Part shown: positions 27,270 through 36,567 of the stretch, piece after piece | Layout of the letters: every line of letters starts with the position of its first letter | Position numbering within the stretch: the stretch's first letter is position 1 | From: Rummeliibacillus sp. POC4 | GTDB taxonomy: Bacteria; Bacillota; Bacilli; Bacillales_A; Planococcaceae | DNA length: 64,000 bases | Reading direction: 5' to 3' | Assembly: GCF_003576525.1 (NCBI RefSeq) | Contig: NZ_QWUA01000006.1 | Span: forward strand, 62,001-126,000 | Notes under the pieces: generated by a model | Database searches by the model: none | What the model was told of the DNA's origin: nothing | The model's input: the letters and a program-made list of their open reading frames with translations, nothing else | Translations under genes and position numbers: made by a program

Positions 27270-27974
27270 ATGAGTACACATCGAATTTTAATCGTGGAAG
27301 ATGATGTGAAAATTGCATCATTATTAGCGGATACATTACGCAAGTATCACTATGATGTAACTACCGTGGAATCTTTTGATAACATTCTAGATGATTTTAA
27401 AGCGTTCGATCCACATCTTGTTTTGCTTGATATAAACTTACCTTCATTTGATGGCTATTACTGGTGTCGCCAGCTTAGACAGTTAACGACCTGCCCAATA
27501 ATATTCATTTCAGCAAGAGCAGGGGAAATGGATCAAATTTTTGCATTAGAAAATGGTGGAGATGATTTTATCACGAAGCCATTTAACTATGAAATTGTCC
27601 TAGCGAAGATTAAAAGTCATTTAAGAAGATCGTATGGAGAATATGCGATGAAGCAAGAGGAAAGAACGATAAAGCTTGGTCAATTACAACTATTTTTGGA
27701 ACGTATGGAGTTGCATACAAAGAATGCACAAATTCCACTTCAAAAAAAAGAATGTGTCATTTTAGAATTGTTAATGGGACAAGCCCCAAAGGTAGTCTCT
27801 AGAGAAAAATTATTAGAAGAATTATGGGATGATCAAGCTTTTGTTGATGAAAATACTTTGAACGTTAATATGACAAGGGTGAGAAAAAAGCTTTCGGATT
27901 ATCATGTGCTATCTACTATTGAAACAGTGCGTGGTGCAGGTTATCGATTTGTTTTATGTGAAGAGGAGCAATAA
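27270..27974 (+). CDS. BceR-type response regulator
   Basis: A 234-residue OmpR-family regulator with acidic residues Glu10-Asp11-Asp12, phosphoacceptor Asp54 in LVLLDINLPSFDGYYWCRQLR and an OmpR winged helix. The INLPxFDGYYWCR form is typical of regulators of Bce-type peptide-antibiotic modules. ATG 27270 follows GGAGGGGAG by five bases; the longer form from 27243 has no binding site. It is first in the RR-HK-ATPase-permease order. Confidence 0.9.
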   Translation: MSTHRILIVEDDVKIASLLADTLRKYHYDVTTVESFDNILDDFKAFDPHLVLLDINLPSFDGYYWCRQLRQLTTCPIIFISARAGEMDQIFALENGGDDFITKPFNYEIVLAKIKSHLRRSYGEYAMKQEERTIKLGQLQLFLERMELHTKNAQIPLQKKECVILELLMGQAPKVVSREKLLEELWDDQAFVDENTLNVNMTRVRKKLSDYHVLSTIETVRGAGYRFVLCEEEQ

Positions 27975-27976
27975 TC

Positions 27977-28966
27977 ATGGATTCTATAAAACTTTTTCTA
28001 AAGGAGCATGTTGGCTATGTCATATTTGATATATTGCTGGTGTTATTTATCCTACTATTATATTGGTTAGATGGTTTTCGTAATATTGATACAGCTATTT
28101 ATTCTATCATTATCTCGTTAATCTTAACCGTAACTTTTTTATGTACAAGGTATATTATGCGCCGCTCTTTCTATAATAAGATCCTTCAACTACCTCATTC
28201 TATGGAAGACGCATTACAAAAAAACGCAAAAACCCCAGCAAATATTGCTGCAGAAGAATATATTCATGAACTATACAAAATTTATGAATTAGAAGCACAA
28301 GCTTTATATGCTCAACAAAATCGTCATCTTCAATTTATGAATCAGTGGGTACATCAGATGAAAACACCAATTAGTGTTTTGGAACTACTTTTGCAAGAAG
28401 ATGGAGAGTTAGATAAGGTTAGTGTTCAAGAGGAAGTAGATAGACTAAAACATGGTCTGGAAACCGTTTTGATGAATGCACGTCTAGATACTTTTGAAGA
28501 GGATATGAAAATTGAGCAGGTTGCTCTTCGCCCATTGGTAAGCTCAATCGTAAATGAAAATAAAAGATTATTTATCACAAATCATGTATACCCTAATATT
28601 GATATCGCTGAGGATTGTATCGTCCCAACTGATCCGAAATGGATGAAGTTTATCATCGGCCAATTTATCACCAACGCAGTAAAATATACTTTTGAAGATG
28701 GAAAAAAGCTGTATTTATCTGCAGAAGTTAATGACACACAAATTATTTTAACCATTAGAGATGAGGGTATTGGAATACCACCTTCAGATTTAAAACGTGT
28801 AACGAAAGCATTCTTTACTGGTGAAAATGGTCGGAAAACAGCCGAATCTACGGGGATGGGTCTATATTTGGCAAAAGAGGTTTGTGATAAGTTAGGGCAT
28901 CAACTAGAAATAGATTCAGAGGTAGGAAGAGGTACAACCATACGTGTTCACTTCCAGCATTCATAA
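27977..28966 (+). CDS. BceS-type intramembrane-sensing histidine kinase
   Basis: A 329-residue kinase with two N-terminal helices (about 14-30 and 40-58) and almost no extracellular loop, the hallmark of kinases that sense through their cognate transporter. Phosphoacceptor His126 lies in FMNQWVHQMKTPISVLELL. The ATPase domain shows FITNAVKYT, DEGIGIP and STGMGLYLAKEV. It is two bases after the regulator gene. The stimulus should be transport activity of the BceAB-like pair downstream. Confidence 0.9.
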   Translation: MDSIKLFLKEHVGYVIFDILLVLFILLLYWLDGFRNIDTAIYSIIISLILTVTFLCTRYIMRRSFYNKILQLPHSMEDALQKNAKTPANIAAEEYIHELYKIYELEAQALYAQQNRHLQFMNQWVHQMKTPISVLELLLQEDGELDKVSVQEEVDRLKHGLETVLMNARLDTFEEDMKIEQVALRPLVSSIVNENKRLFITNHVYPNIDIAEDCIVPTDPKWMKFIIGQFITNAVKYTFEDGKKLYLSAEVNDTQIILTIRDEGIGIPPSDLKRVTKAFFTGENGRKTAESTGMGLYLAKEVCDKLGHQLEIDSEVGRGTTIRVHFQHS

Positions 28967-28986
28967 TAGAATTGAGGTAAACGTAT

Positions 28987-29760
28987 ATGTCAATTTTAAA
29001 AATTCAGGATGTAACGAAAGTATATGAAGGTAAAGTTACACATCGCGCGGTCAATCAACTTAGCTTCGAAGTGGAAAATGGTGAATTTCTAGCAGTGATG
29101 GGACCATCGGGAAGTGGAAAAACAACGCTTCTAAATATGATTTCTACTATTGATACACCAACATCAGGTGAGATTATCGTCAATGACATAAAACCTCATA
29201 AGTTGAAGAAAAATGATTTAGCTTATTTTAGAAGACGCCAACTAGGGTTTGTTTTTCAAGATTTTAATTTACTTCAGATGTTAACCGTAGAAGAAAATAT
29301 TGTATTACCGTTAACGCTTGATGATCAAAATCTTGAAACAATGGAAACGAGACTTCAATATGTTACAGAACAATTAGGACTTGAAAAGATACTCGAAAAG
29401 CGTCCAAATGAAATTTCGGGTGGTCAAGCACAAAAGACAGCTATTGGGAGAGCCATTATTCATAAGCCATCACTTCTATTAGCAGATGAGCCAACAGGAA
29501 ATTTAGATTCTAAGTCTTCAAAAGATGTATTAGAATTACTTAGACGTATTAACAAGCACGAAAACACAACAATCGTGATGGTGACTCATGATCCTATTGC
29601 AGCAAGTTATTGTGACCGGGTTCTTTTTATCAAAGATGGAGAGTATTTTAATGAAATATATAAAGATAACCATCGCCAAACTTTTTTTCAAGCTATTTTA
29701 AATGTGTTGAGCTTATTAGGGGGTCATGTCGGTGACTTTTCGACAGTTCGCCTTCCGTAA
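28987..29760 (+). CDS. BceA-type ABC transporter ATPase
   Basis: A 257-residue MacB-type ATPase with Walker A GPSGSGKTT, signature ISGGQAQK, and Walker B LLLADEPTGNLDSK. In Bce modules it powers the permease that removes antibiotics such as bacitracin or lantibiotics from lipid II-cycle intermediates. GAGGTAAACG precedes the ATG. The last 29 bases overlap the permease gene. Confidence 0.93.
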   Translation: MSILKIQDVTKVYEGKVTHRAVNQLSFEVENGEFLAVMGPSGSGKTTLLNMISTIDTPTSGEIIVNDIKPHKLKKNDLAYFRRRQLGFVFQDFNLLQMLTVEENIVLPLTLDDQNLETMETRLQYVTEQLGLEKILEKRPNEISGGQAQKTAIGRAIIHKPSLLLADEPTGNLDSKSSKDVLELLRRINKHENTTIVMVTHDPIAASYCDRVLFIKDGEYFNEIYKDNHRQTFFQAILNVLSLLGGHVGDFSTVRLP

Positions 29761-31669
29761 TGTAATAAGAAATCAGCGTGTTTATGCAGCTTTCTTTCTA
29801 TCAAGTGTTTCATCGGTTATGGTATTTTTTATCTATTCCATGTTAATGTTTCATCCAAAAGTTGAAGATGAATTTCTCCGGGAAATTGCCTTTCAAGGGA
29901 TGTTCGGTGCAGAAGTTATTTTAGTGCTGTTCACATTGTTTTTCTTGTTTTATTCTATGCGGGCTTTTTTAGAAGCTCGTTCAAAAGAGTTTGGGATATT
30001 ACTACAATTAGGGATTGAGAAAAGAAAACTCAATAAGCTAATTCTATTTGAAACAATGATTATTGGAATTGCTGCTATCATTGTTGGAATAGTTTTTGGT
30101 TATGCTTTTTCTAAATTTTTCTTTATGATTGTCAGAGAAATTTTGCAAATTGATAGTTTACCATTGTATTTTTCTTGGAAGCCCTTTGCGTTAACAATTG
30201 GTACATTCACAAGTCTATTTGTGATTATTTCATCTTTTAGTGTTATGTTCATCAAGGATAATAATTTGGTGAATCTTTTGAGAGGATATTGGCGTAATGA
30301 ACAGATTGCAAAGTATTCCGTTTGGAGAGGGATTGCAGGCTTATTGTTATTAACTATGGCGTATGTAATGGCAGCCAATATTAATAAAGCCTATCTTATT
30401 GTATTTGTTTCTTTAACACCTCCCTTTGCAATGATTGGTACATATCTATTCTTTACAGATTCTGTACCTTTTATATTGTCACGAATACGTAGACATCGAA
30501 AATGGTATTGGCATAAATATCGGATTATCTCATTGGCCAAAATTTCGTCGATTATGCGAGAAAATTCGAGAATGTTCTTTATCTCATGTATGGTTTCTAC
30601 ACTAGCTTTTTTGGCAGTCGGCTCCTTAAGTTCAATGTCCACATTTACACACCAGTATCATCAATTAAATCCATTGGGAATGGTGTATTCTAGCAAAATA
30701 GATAACCCATATGAAAAAACGCATGTATCTGGATTAATCGAGGAATTAGAGGATAAGGGGTTAAGTTATCACCTCAATAAATTCGATGTAAAAAGACAAA
30801 CATCGTCAAATACTCAAAAGACCGTAAAAATATTGACGCAATCAGATATTAATAGACTAGCTCTTTTATATAGTTATCCGGTCGTTAATTTAAAACCAGG
30901 TGAAGCGATGTTCCTACCTTATTCAATGGATTCTATTGATATGTTAAAAAAGAAAAATGTTGAAACAGTTTTACAAGAAAATAGTATTCCTTTAACGATA
31001 AATAAGGTGTATCCAAAAGTATTATTCTCACCTACAGAGCTTGGAACAAATGTCATCGTAGTTAGCGATGAAGATTTTCGTTTGATCAAAGAACCAATGG
31101 TAGGTGCAAATGCAAACCAATCCACGAATCATATTTTTGTTTTTTCAGTACCTGAATGGACAGAAACAAAAGATATCGGTCAAAACCTAGACGCCTTAAT
31201 GACAGAAGCATATATGACTAATCATGAAAATGACTTGCCTTTCTATTTTGAAAACTCAGGGTTGGATTATTCTTTTATACGCTCAACGTTTGCGTTATTG
31301 TTGTTTATCGGATTATTAGCGGCTACAGTATTTTTCCTAGCATCAGGGAGCTTTATATACTTTAAACTTTATACGGGCTTAGAAGAAGATAAAAAGCAAT
31401 TTGACGCATTACGTAGAATGGGCATTACCGATAAAGAGTTACGTAAAATAGTAAATAGTCAACTGATTCCACAGTTCTTTATGCCATGGGGATTAGCGAT
31501 GTTTCATAGCACATTTGCATTTATGGCATTACAAGTATTCTGGAAAGGAATTGCGGATTTATCGATTATAAGAGAGATATTCCTCGTGCTAGCAGGCATC
31601 TCGTGTATGCAATTATGTTATTTTTATCTAATTCGATGGCGATATTTGTCGCATATAAGAGCTATTTAA
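29732..31669 (+). CDS. BceB-type ABC transporter permease
   Basis: A 645-residue FtsX-type permease with ten predicted helices and a large extracellular domain (about residues 300-520) between helices 7 and 8, as in BceB, YvcS and similar proteins. The start is placed at GTG 29732, giving TFRQFAFRNVIRNQR after the initiator, eight bases after TTAGGGGGT; the ATG at 29726 is too close to that site. Which antibiotic it handles cannot be read from the sequence. Confidence 0.9.
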   Translation: MTFRQFAFRNVIRNQRVYAAFFLSSVSSVMVFFIYSMLMFHPKVEDEFLREIAFQGMFGAEVILVLFTLFFLFYSMRAFLEARSKEFGILLQLGIEKRKLNKLILFETMIIGIAAIIVGIVFGYAFSKFFFMIVREILQIDSLPLYFSWKPFALTIGTFTSLFVIISSFSVMFIKDNNLVNLLRGYWRNEQIAKYSVWRGIAGLLLLTMAYVMAANINKAYLIVFVSLTPPFAMIGTYLFFTDSVPFILSRIRRHRKWYWHKYRIISLAKISSIMRENSRMFFISCMVSTLAFLAVGSLSSMSTFTHQYHQLNPLGMVYSSKIDNPYEKTHVSGLIEELEDKGLSYHLNKFDVKRQTSSNTQKTVKILTQSDINRLALLYSYPVVNLKPGEAMFLPYSMDSIDMLKKKNVETVLQENSIPLTINKVYPKVLFSPTELGTNVIVVSDEDFRLIKEPMVGANANQSTNHIFVFSVPEWTETKDIGQNLDALMTEAYMTNHENDLPFYFENSGLDYSFIRSTFALLLFIGLLAATVFFLASGSFIYFKLYTGLEEDKKQFDALRRMGITDKELRKIVNSQLIPQFFMPWGLAMFHSTFAFMALQVFWKGIADLSIIREIFLVLAGISCMQLCYFYLIRWRYLSHIRAI

Positions 31670-31748
31670 TTTAGAGAATTCACTCTATATAAGGGCTTTA
31701 AGATAAATATATTAAAAACAAAATAACATCAAAAAATAGAAAAATACT

Positions 31749-31792
31749 AACAACAGATAGCGAAAAATAGAATGTCTGTTGTTTTATTTTTT
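31749..31792 (+). terminator. Terminator of the Bce module
   Basis: AACAACAGA / TCTGTTGTT stem with a 17-nt loop and a T-rich tail. The T-rich tail overlaps the -35 region of the fadD promoter. Confidence 0.75.
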
Positions 31793-31807
31793 CAACTTCT
31801 ATATAAT
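31779..31807 (+). promoter_or_regulatory. Promoter of fadD
   Basis: TTGTTT (31779-31784) and TATAAT (31802-31807) are 17 bases apart. The AATGAA-N6-TTCATT palindrome begins 14 bases after the -10, at the expected start of transcription. Confidence 0.55.
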
Positions 31808-31821
31808 AGATATGGATGGGG

Positions 31822-31839
31822 AATGAATTACCGTTCATT
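31822..31839 (+). promoter_or_regulatory. Operator candidate AATGAA-N6-TTCATT before fadD
   Basis: An 18-base interrupted palindrome with the same arms and spacing as the palindrome at 1168-1185. Placement just downstream of the -10 suits a TetR-type repressor such as FadR, which controls long-chain acyl-CoA synthetase genes in Bacillus. Confidence 0.55.
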
Positions 31840-31864
31840 TTATTCTTACAAAGGGGTTGAGAAT

Positions 31865-33421
31865 ATGAATTTAGTTTCAGCGGTTTATAAGACATCTATA
31901 GAACAAGCAGACAAAGTAGCTTATCATTTTGGGGGAAAAGATACTACTTACTCAGAATTTGAAAATTCTGTTTCAAAAATGGCAACTGCATTAAAAGAAT
32001 TAGGGGTTGATAAGGGCGATCATGTTGCTTTCTTATTAAGTAATACACCTCATTTTATAATTTCTTTATATGCAACAATGCGAATTGGTGCAACAGCTAT
32101 TCCGATTAATCCGCTTTATACACCAGATGAAATTACATATATTATTCAAAATGGTGATGTTAAAGCCGTGATTGCCTTAGATGCGTTGTTACCTTTAGTA
32201 GAAGCTGGTGTTCAATTATTTCCTAGTGTAAAAGCGTATGTAATATGCGAAACGAAACCAGATATATTCGAGAAAATGGAAACGCTATCACCAATTGTGA
32301 AAGAAAAAGTTCATCTTTTTACGCAATTATTAGCTCAATCAGAGCCAGTGGTAAAACCAGTAGAGATTGATGATGATGAGACAGCTATTATATTGTATAC
32401 TTCAGGTACAACAGGGCATCCAAAAGGAGCTATGTTAACACATAAGAATCTATATTCAAATGCTAGAGATATATCTGATTATTTACAATTCAATGAGAAT
32501 GATCGTATTATAACTACTTTACCTATTTTTCATGTTTTTGCTTTAACGGTTGTTGTCAATGCGCCTTTATTAACTTCAGCGCAATTAATCATTGTGCCTA
32601 AATTTAGTCCAAAAGAAATTTTTAGAATTGGTAGAGAACTTCAACCAACTGTTTTTGCTGGGGTTCCAACGATGTTCAATTTCTTGTATCAATTCCCGGA
32701 AGGAAATGCAGATGATTTAAAATCATTACGTTTAGCCATTTCGGGGGGATCTTCCTTGCCAGTTGCTTTACTTCATAATTTTGAGGATAAGTTTAATGTT
32801 AGAATATCAGAAGGATATGGTCTATCTGAGGCTTCACCAGTTACTTGTTTTAACCCACTGGACCGTGAACGAAAACCTGGCTCAATTGGTACGAATATTG
32901 TAAATGTAGAAAACAAAGTTTTTAATGAGTTAGGTGAAGAAGTACCGGTCGGTGAAGTCGGTGAACTTGTTGTAAGAGGACCTAATGTTATGAAGGGGTA
33001 TTATAAAATGCCTGAGGAGACAGCTATGGTAATTCGTGGTGGTTGGCTTTATACGGGCGATTTAGCAAGAATGGATGAAGATGGTTATTTCTATATTGTT
33101 GATCGAAAAAAGGATTTGATTATTGTAGGTGGCTTCAACGTTTACCCACGAGAGGTAGAAGAAGTCTTTTATAAAAATCCAGGAGTATTAGAAGCGGCTG
33201 TTGTTGGTATACCAGATCCAAATCTAGGTGAAGAAGTACTAGCATACGTAGTACTGAAGGACAAATCTATTACAGTTGATGAATTAGATGCATTCTGTAA
33301 AGAACATTTAGTAAAATATAAATGTCCAAAAGAAATTATTATATTAGATGAATTACCAAAGAATACTACTGGGAAAATATTACGTCGTAATTTAAAAGAC
33401 CAAGCTCTTTCTCGCGTTTAG
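31865..33421 (+). CDS. Long-chain acyl-CoA synthetase (FadD/LcfA-like)
   Basis: A 518-residue AMP-forming ligase that activates fatty acids to acyl-CoA. The P-loop-like motif YTSGTTGHPKGAM is at about residues 178-190, EGYGLSEASP follows the A4 region, and the C-terminal GKIL lysine motif TTGKILRR is present. LcfA in B. subtilis is FadR-regulated and this gene has a FadR-like palindrome upstream. ATG 31865 after AAAGGGG is preferred to the longer frame from 31772. Similar to the LcfB type, so chain-length preference is not certain. Confidence 0.87.
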   Translation: MNLVSAVYKTSIEQADKVAYHFGGKDTTYSEFENSVSKMATALKELGVDKGDHVAFLLSNTPHFIISLYATMRIGATAIPINPLYTPDEITYIIQNGDVKAVIALDALLPLVEAGVQLFPSVKAYVICETKPDIFEKMETLSPIVKEKVHLFTQLLAQSEPVVKPVEIDDDETAIILYTSGTTGHPKGAMLTHKNLYSNARDISDYLQFNENDRIITTLPIFHVFALTVVVNAPLLTSAQLIIVPKFSPKEIFRIGRELQPTVFAGVPTMFNFLYQFPEGNADDLKSLRLAISGGSSLPVALLHNFEDKFNVRISEGYGLSEASPVTCFNPLDRERKPGSIGTNIVNVENKVFNELGEEVPVGEVGELVVRGPNVMKGYYKMPEETAMVIRGGWLYTGDLARMDEDGYFYIVDRKKDLIIVGGFNVYPREVEEVFYKNPGVLEAAVVGIPDPNLGEEVLAYVVLKDKSITVDELDAFCKEHLVKYKCPKEIIILDELPKNTTGKILRRNLKDQALSRV

Positions 33422-33472
33422 TGAGATTTAAACAGAATATGAGAGTGCTTAAAGAGACACTCTAAATATACA

Positions 33473-33510
33473 AAAAACTCGTCAATCACTTTTGATTGAC
33501 GGGTTTTTCA
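33473..33510. terminator. Terminator between fadD and the permease gene
   Basis: A 16-bp stem (AAAAACTCGTCAATCA with its complement, one G-T pair), 4-nt loop, T run on both sides. A weaker hairpin AGAGTG/CACTCT lies just before it (33442-33462). Confidence 0.88.
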
Positions 33511-33530
33511 TAATACAAATAGACTTATAT

Positions 33531-34883
33531 TTAAGCTTTTTTATATTTTGTATAATAGAAAATAATTAAAAGGAGGATCCAAACTGGACCAACTTCAAGT
33601 GCAATTCTTGTATCTGGAAATACGCCCATTAGAACAATAACTAAAAGTAGGAACGCAATAGCGAAGTAAGAGCCAAATGGATACATATATGCTTTATAAG
33701 AAAGTTTTGAAACCTGTGTTTTCGATAAAGTTTTACGGAATTTCATTTGACTGATTAAAATAATAATCCAAGTCCAGATAGCACCAAAAGTTGAAATGCT
33801 GGTTACCCACATAAATACTTTTTCCGCTACAAAATAATTTAAAATGACACCAATTAAAAGAACAAACGATGAAGCAATAATAGCTGCTGTTGGAAGACCA
33901 TTATGGCTTACCTTTTTAAGAAAAGCAGGTGCTTGATTTTGTTCAGCAAGGTTAAACAACATTCGTCCAGTGCTAAATATACCACTGTTGCAGCTTGATA
34001 ATGCAGCTGTTAATACAACAAAGTTAATAATACCTGCTGCATATCTTAGTCCAATTTGATCAAACATTAAAACAAATGGACTATTGTTTGTATTGATTTC
34101 ATTCCATGGATAAATAGACATTATTACAGTTAAAGCACCAATATAAAATATTAATATCCGCCAAAGTACTGTATCAATTGCATGAGGAATAACCTTTTTA
34201 GGATTTTTGGCTTCACCAGCAGTAATACCAATCATTTCAATTCCAAGATATGCGAACATTACAATTGGTAATGACATGAAGATACCCTTTATACCATTTG
34301 GCATAAATCCACCATGACTCCATAAATTACTAAAGCCAATAGCTATACCACCATTACCTATCCCGAATAAAATAATCCCTAATCCAACTATAATCATTGC
34401 GATTATTGCAAAAACTTTTATGAAGGCAAACCAAAATTCAAATTCGCCAAATGTTTTGACTGCGATTAAATTGACTATTGTCATAATTACAAGTGCAGCA
34501 AGTGCCCATATCCATTTAGGTGAACCTGGGAACCATAATTGCATGTAAATCCCGACTGCGGTTATTTCCGCCATACATGTCACAATCCATAAAAACCAAT
34601 AGTTCCATCCAGTTATAAATCCTGCGAGTGGTCCTAAATAGTCTTTAGCATAGCGACTAAAGGATCCGGCGACAGGGTTTTCAACCGCCATTTCACCAAG
34701 TGCACGCATAATAATGAAAATTACGATACCACCAAGGGCATAAGCGATTAAAATTGCAGGACCAGCTAATTGAATAGCGCCTGCAGAACCTAGAAATAAC
34801 CCGACTCCTATGGCAGCACCGAGCGACATTAGCGTGATATGTCGCGACTCCAAACCTCGTTGGAGCTGTGGTTTCTTGTTCAT
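33531..34883 (-). CDS. Amino acid permease, APC superfamily
   Basis: A 450-residue transporter with twelve hydrophobic helices. The N-terminal signature RGLESRHITLMSLGAAIGVGLF and GSFSRYAKDYLGP place it in the amino acid transporter (AAT) branch that includes ProY, AapA and RocC-like permeases. The substrate cannot be told from the sequence. ATG 34883 follows AAGGAG by eight bases; the longer form from 34928 has no site. It is a single-gene unit with a shared terminator. Confidence 0.88.
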   Translation of the reverse strand: MNKKPQLQRGLESRHITLMSLGAAIGVGLFLGSAGAIQLAGPAILIAYALGGIVIFIIMRALGEMAVENPVAGSFSRYAKDYLGPLAGFITGWNYWFLWIVTCMAEITAVGIYMQLWFPGSPKWIWALAALVIMTIVNLIAVKTFGEFEFWFAFIKVFAIIAMIIVGLGIILFGIGNGGIAIGFSNLWSHGGFMPNGIKGIFMSLPIVMFAYLGIEMIGITAGEAKNPKKVIPHAIDTVLWRILIFYIGALTVIMSIYPWNEINTNNSPFVLMFDQIGLRYAAGIINFVVLTAALSSCNSGIFSTGRMLFNLAEQNQAPAFLKKVSHNGLPTAAIIASSFVLLIGVILNYFVAEKVFMWVTSISTFGAIWTWIIILISQMKFRKTLSKTQVSKLSYKAYMYPFGSYFAIAFLLLVIVLMGVFPDTRIALEVGPVWILLLIIFYYTKYKKA

Positions 34884-35265
34884 AGATAAAAACTCCTTCG
34901 ATGCTATAAAATTAAATTGTAACTTCATTATGGTAACACAAAATAGAGATAATAAAAACGAATTTATGCCACTAAAAATATAAATATTCTGAATGATTAA
35001 ATCCTAGATTTGGAATATCATTATAAGTTATGTATATGCGGTGGTGTTTGTAAATCTTCCATTTTAGAAAATTAAAAAGAATACAGATTTGTTTTCGAAG
35101 AAGGATTACTATTTTTAATGATATGTTCATCTGACTTGTCATAAATTTTGCAACATTCATCTAGCATTTAACGTTACAATTAGAGTGTTACGTATTTATA
35201 CCGTGACAGAAGATAACATAAACAGTATCATGAATAAGAATATGTATAGAATGTGAGTGGAAGTA
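34884..35265. other. Intergenic region, permease to dedA
   Basis: A 382-base AT-rich divergent region. It must carry promoters for both neighbours, but I see no strong -35/-10 pair and no structured RNA. A 62-codon minus-strand frame (34972-35160) has no ribosome binding site and is not called. Confidence 0.4.
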
Positions 35266-35910
35266 ATGATAGACCTTATAAAAGGATTATTTGATTTTAT
35301 CATGCATATTGATGTGCACTTAACTGAAATTGTTTCCCAATATCATGCTTGGGTTTACGGAATTGTCTTCCTTATTGTGTTTATTGAAACAGGCGTCGTT
35401 ATTATGCCGTTCTTACCTGGTGATTCACTGCTATTCGCAAGTGGAGCACTTGCATCGCTAGGAGCCTTAAACTTATGGGTTTCTTTGCTTGTGTTTTTTG
35501 TGGCTGCCGTTTTAGGAGATTCCTTGAATTATGAGATAGGTCATAAATTAGGTAAATCAATTCCTGAAGATAGCTTTTTAGGGCGCATGGTGAATAAAGA
35601 ACGAATGCAAAAAGCACAAGACTTCTTCAACAAACATGGTGGTAAGACGATCGTCATCGCACGTTTTATGCCGGTGATTCGGACTTTCATCCCGTTTATA
35701 GCCGGTGCAAGTAAAATGCGTTATAAATACTTCATTATGTATAATGTCACTGGGGCTTTACTATGGGTATTGGTTGGAGTATTTAGTGGTTACTTCTTCG
35801 GTAATATCCCAGTTGTAAAAAATAACTTTTCTACTGTTATTTTAGCCATTGTATTTGTTTCCATTTTACCGGCGATTATTGGAATTTTACGTTCCAAATT
35901 TAAAAAGTAA
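35266..35910 (+). CDS. DedA-family membrane protein
   Basis: A 214-residue polytopic protein of the DedA/VTT family. The conserved FIETGVVIMPFLPGDSLLF and ARFMPVIRTFIPFIAGASKM motifs flank the re-entrant loops. DedA proteins include undecaprenyl phosphate and phospholipid flippases, and help maintain membrane potential. The ATG at 35266 is used after GAGTGG; GTG 35257 is possible. It stands alone. Confidence 0.88.
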   Translation: MIDLIKGLFDFIMHIDVHLTEIVSQYHAWVYGIVFLIVFIETGVVIMPFLPGDSLLFASGALASLGALNLWVSLLVFFVAAVLGDSLNYEIGHKLGKSIPEDSFLGRMVNKERMQKAQDFFNKHGGKTIVIARFMPVIRTFIPFIAGASKMRYKYFIMYNVTGALLWVLVGVFSGYFFGNIPVVKNNFSTVILAIVFVSILPAIIGILRSKFKK

Positions 35911-35914
35911 TATA

Positions 35915-35968
35915 AACTCCTCTCTTGTTAATATACAAAAATAATTTGATATTAGCAGAGGTGTTTTT
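35915..35968 (+). terminator. Weak terminator after dedA
   Basis: CCTCT...GTTAATAT can pair imperfectly with ATATTAGCAGAGG, ending in seven T residues. Confidence 0.5.
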
Positions 35969-36040
35969 TAACGAAAGTATTCTAAAAATTTAAAATAATG
36001 ATAAAATAAAATTATATGAACATAAAAGGAGTTTTGCCTA

Positions 36041-36511
36041 ATGGAAAAATTGAACGTGGAGAGTTTCAACCTTGATCATACGAAAGTTCAAGCACCTTTT
36101 GTACGTCTTGCAGGCATTAAAAAAGGTATCAACGGGGATGAAGTGTATAAATATGACATCCGCTTCAAACAACCAAACAAAGAGCATATGAATATGCCCG
36201 CATTACATTCTATTGAACATTTAATGGCTGAAAATATACGTAACCATACAGATCAAGTAGTCGATTTAAGTCCAATGGGATGTCAAACCGGTTTTTACTT
36301 ATCGCTTATCAATCATACAGATTATGATGAAGTTCTAGATATAATTGAAAAAACATTTAACGATGTTCTTGAGGCAACAGAAGTTCCTGCTTGCAACGAA
36401 GTTCAATGTGGTTGGGCTGCAAGTCATAGCTTAGATGGAGCGAAAGAATTGGCAAAAGAAATGCTTGCTAAACGTGATGAGTGGAGCACAATTTTTGCAG
36501 AAGAAAAATAA
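36041..36511 (+). CDS. luxS: S-ribosylhomocysteine lyase LuxS
   Basis: A 156-residue metalloenzyme of the activated methyl cycle that cleaves S-ribosylhomocysteine to homocysteine and the autoinducer-2 precursor. Metal ligands His56 and His60 are in HSIEH, the third ligand is Cys123 in VQCGW, and the catalytic cysteine Cys81 is in [17 protein letters not shown] precedes the ATG. Length is standard. It is monocistronic, with a terminator directly after it. Confidence 0.96.
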   Translation: MEKLNVESFNLDHTKVQAPFVRLAGIKKGINGDEVYKYDIRFKQPNKEHMNMPALHSIEHLMAENIRNHTDQVVDLSPMGCQTGFYLSLINHTDYDEVLDIIEKTFNDVLEATEVPACNEVQCGWAASHSLDGAKELAKEMLAKRDEWSTIFAEEK

Positions 36512-36525
36512 TATTGATTCATTTG

Positions 36526-36562
36526 GGTGTTACAAAGAGAATGTCTTTGTAACACCTTTTTT
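36526..36562. terminator. Terminator between luxS and the crotonase gene
   Basis: GGTGTTACAAAGA / TCTTTGTAACACC 13-bp perfect stem, 5-nt loop, T run. Confidence 0.9.
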
Positions 36563-36567
36563 AAGTT

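Noticed and set aside
31822-31839. Canonical B. subtilis FadR box
   Set aside because: Half-sites are similar, but the spacing between arms differs from TGAATGA-N4-TCATTCA; kept only as an operator of FadR-like type.
34972-35160. 62-codon minus-strand frame upstream of the permease
   Set aside because: Low-complexity AT-rich translation with no ribosome binding site.
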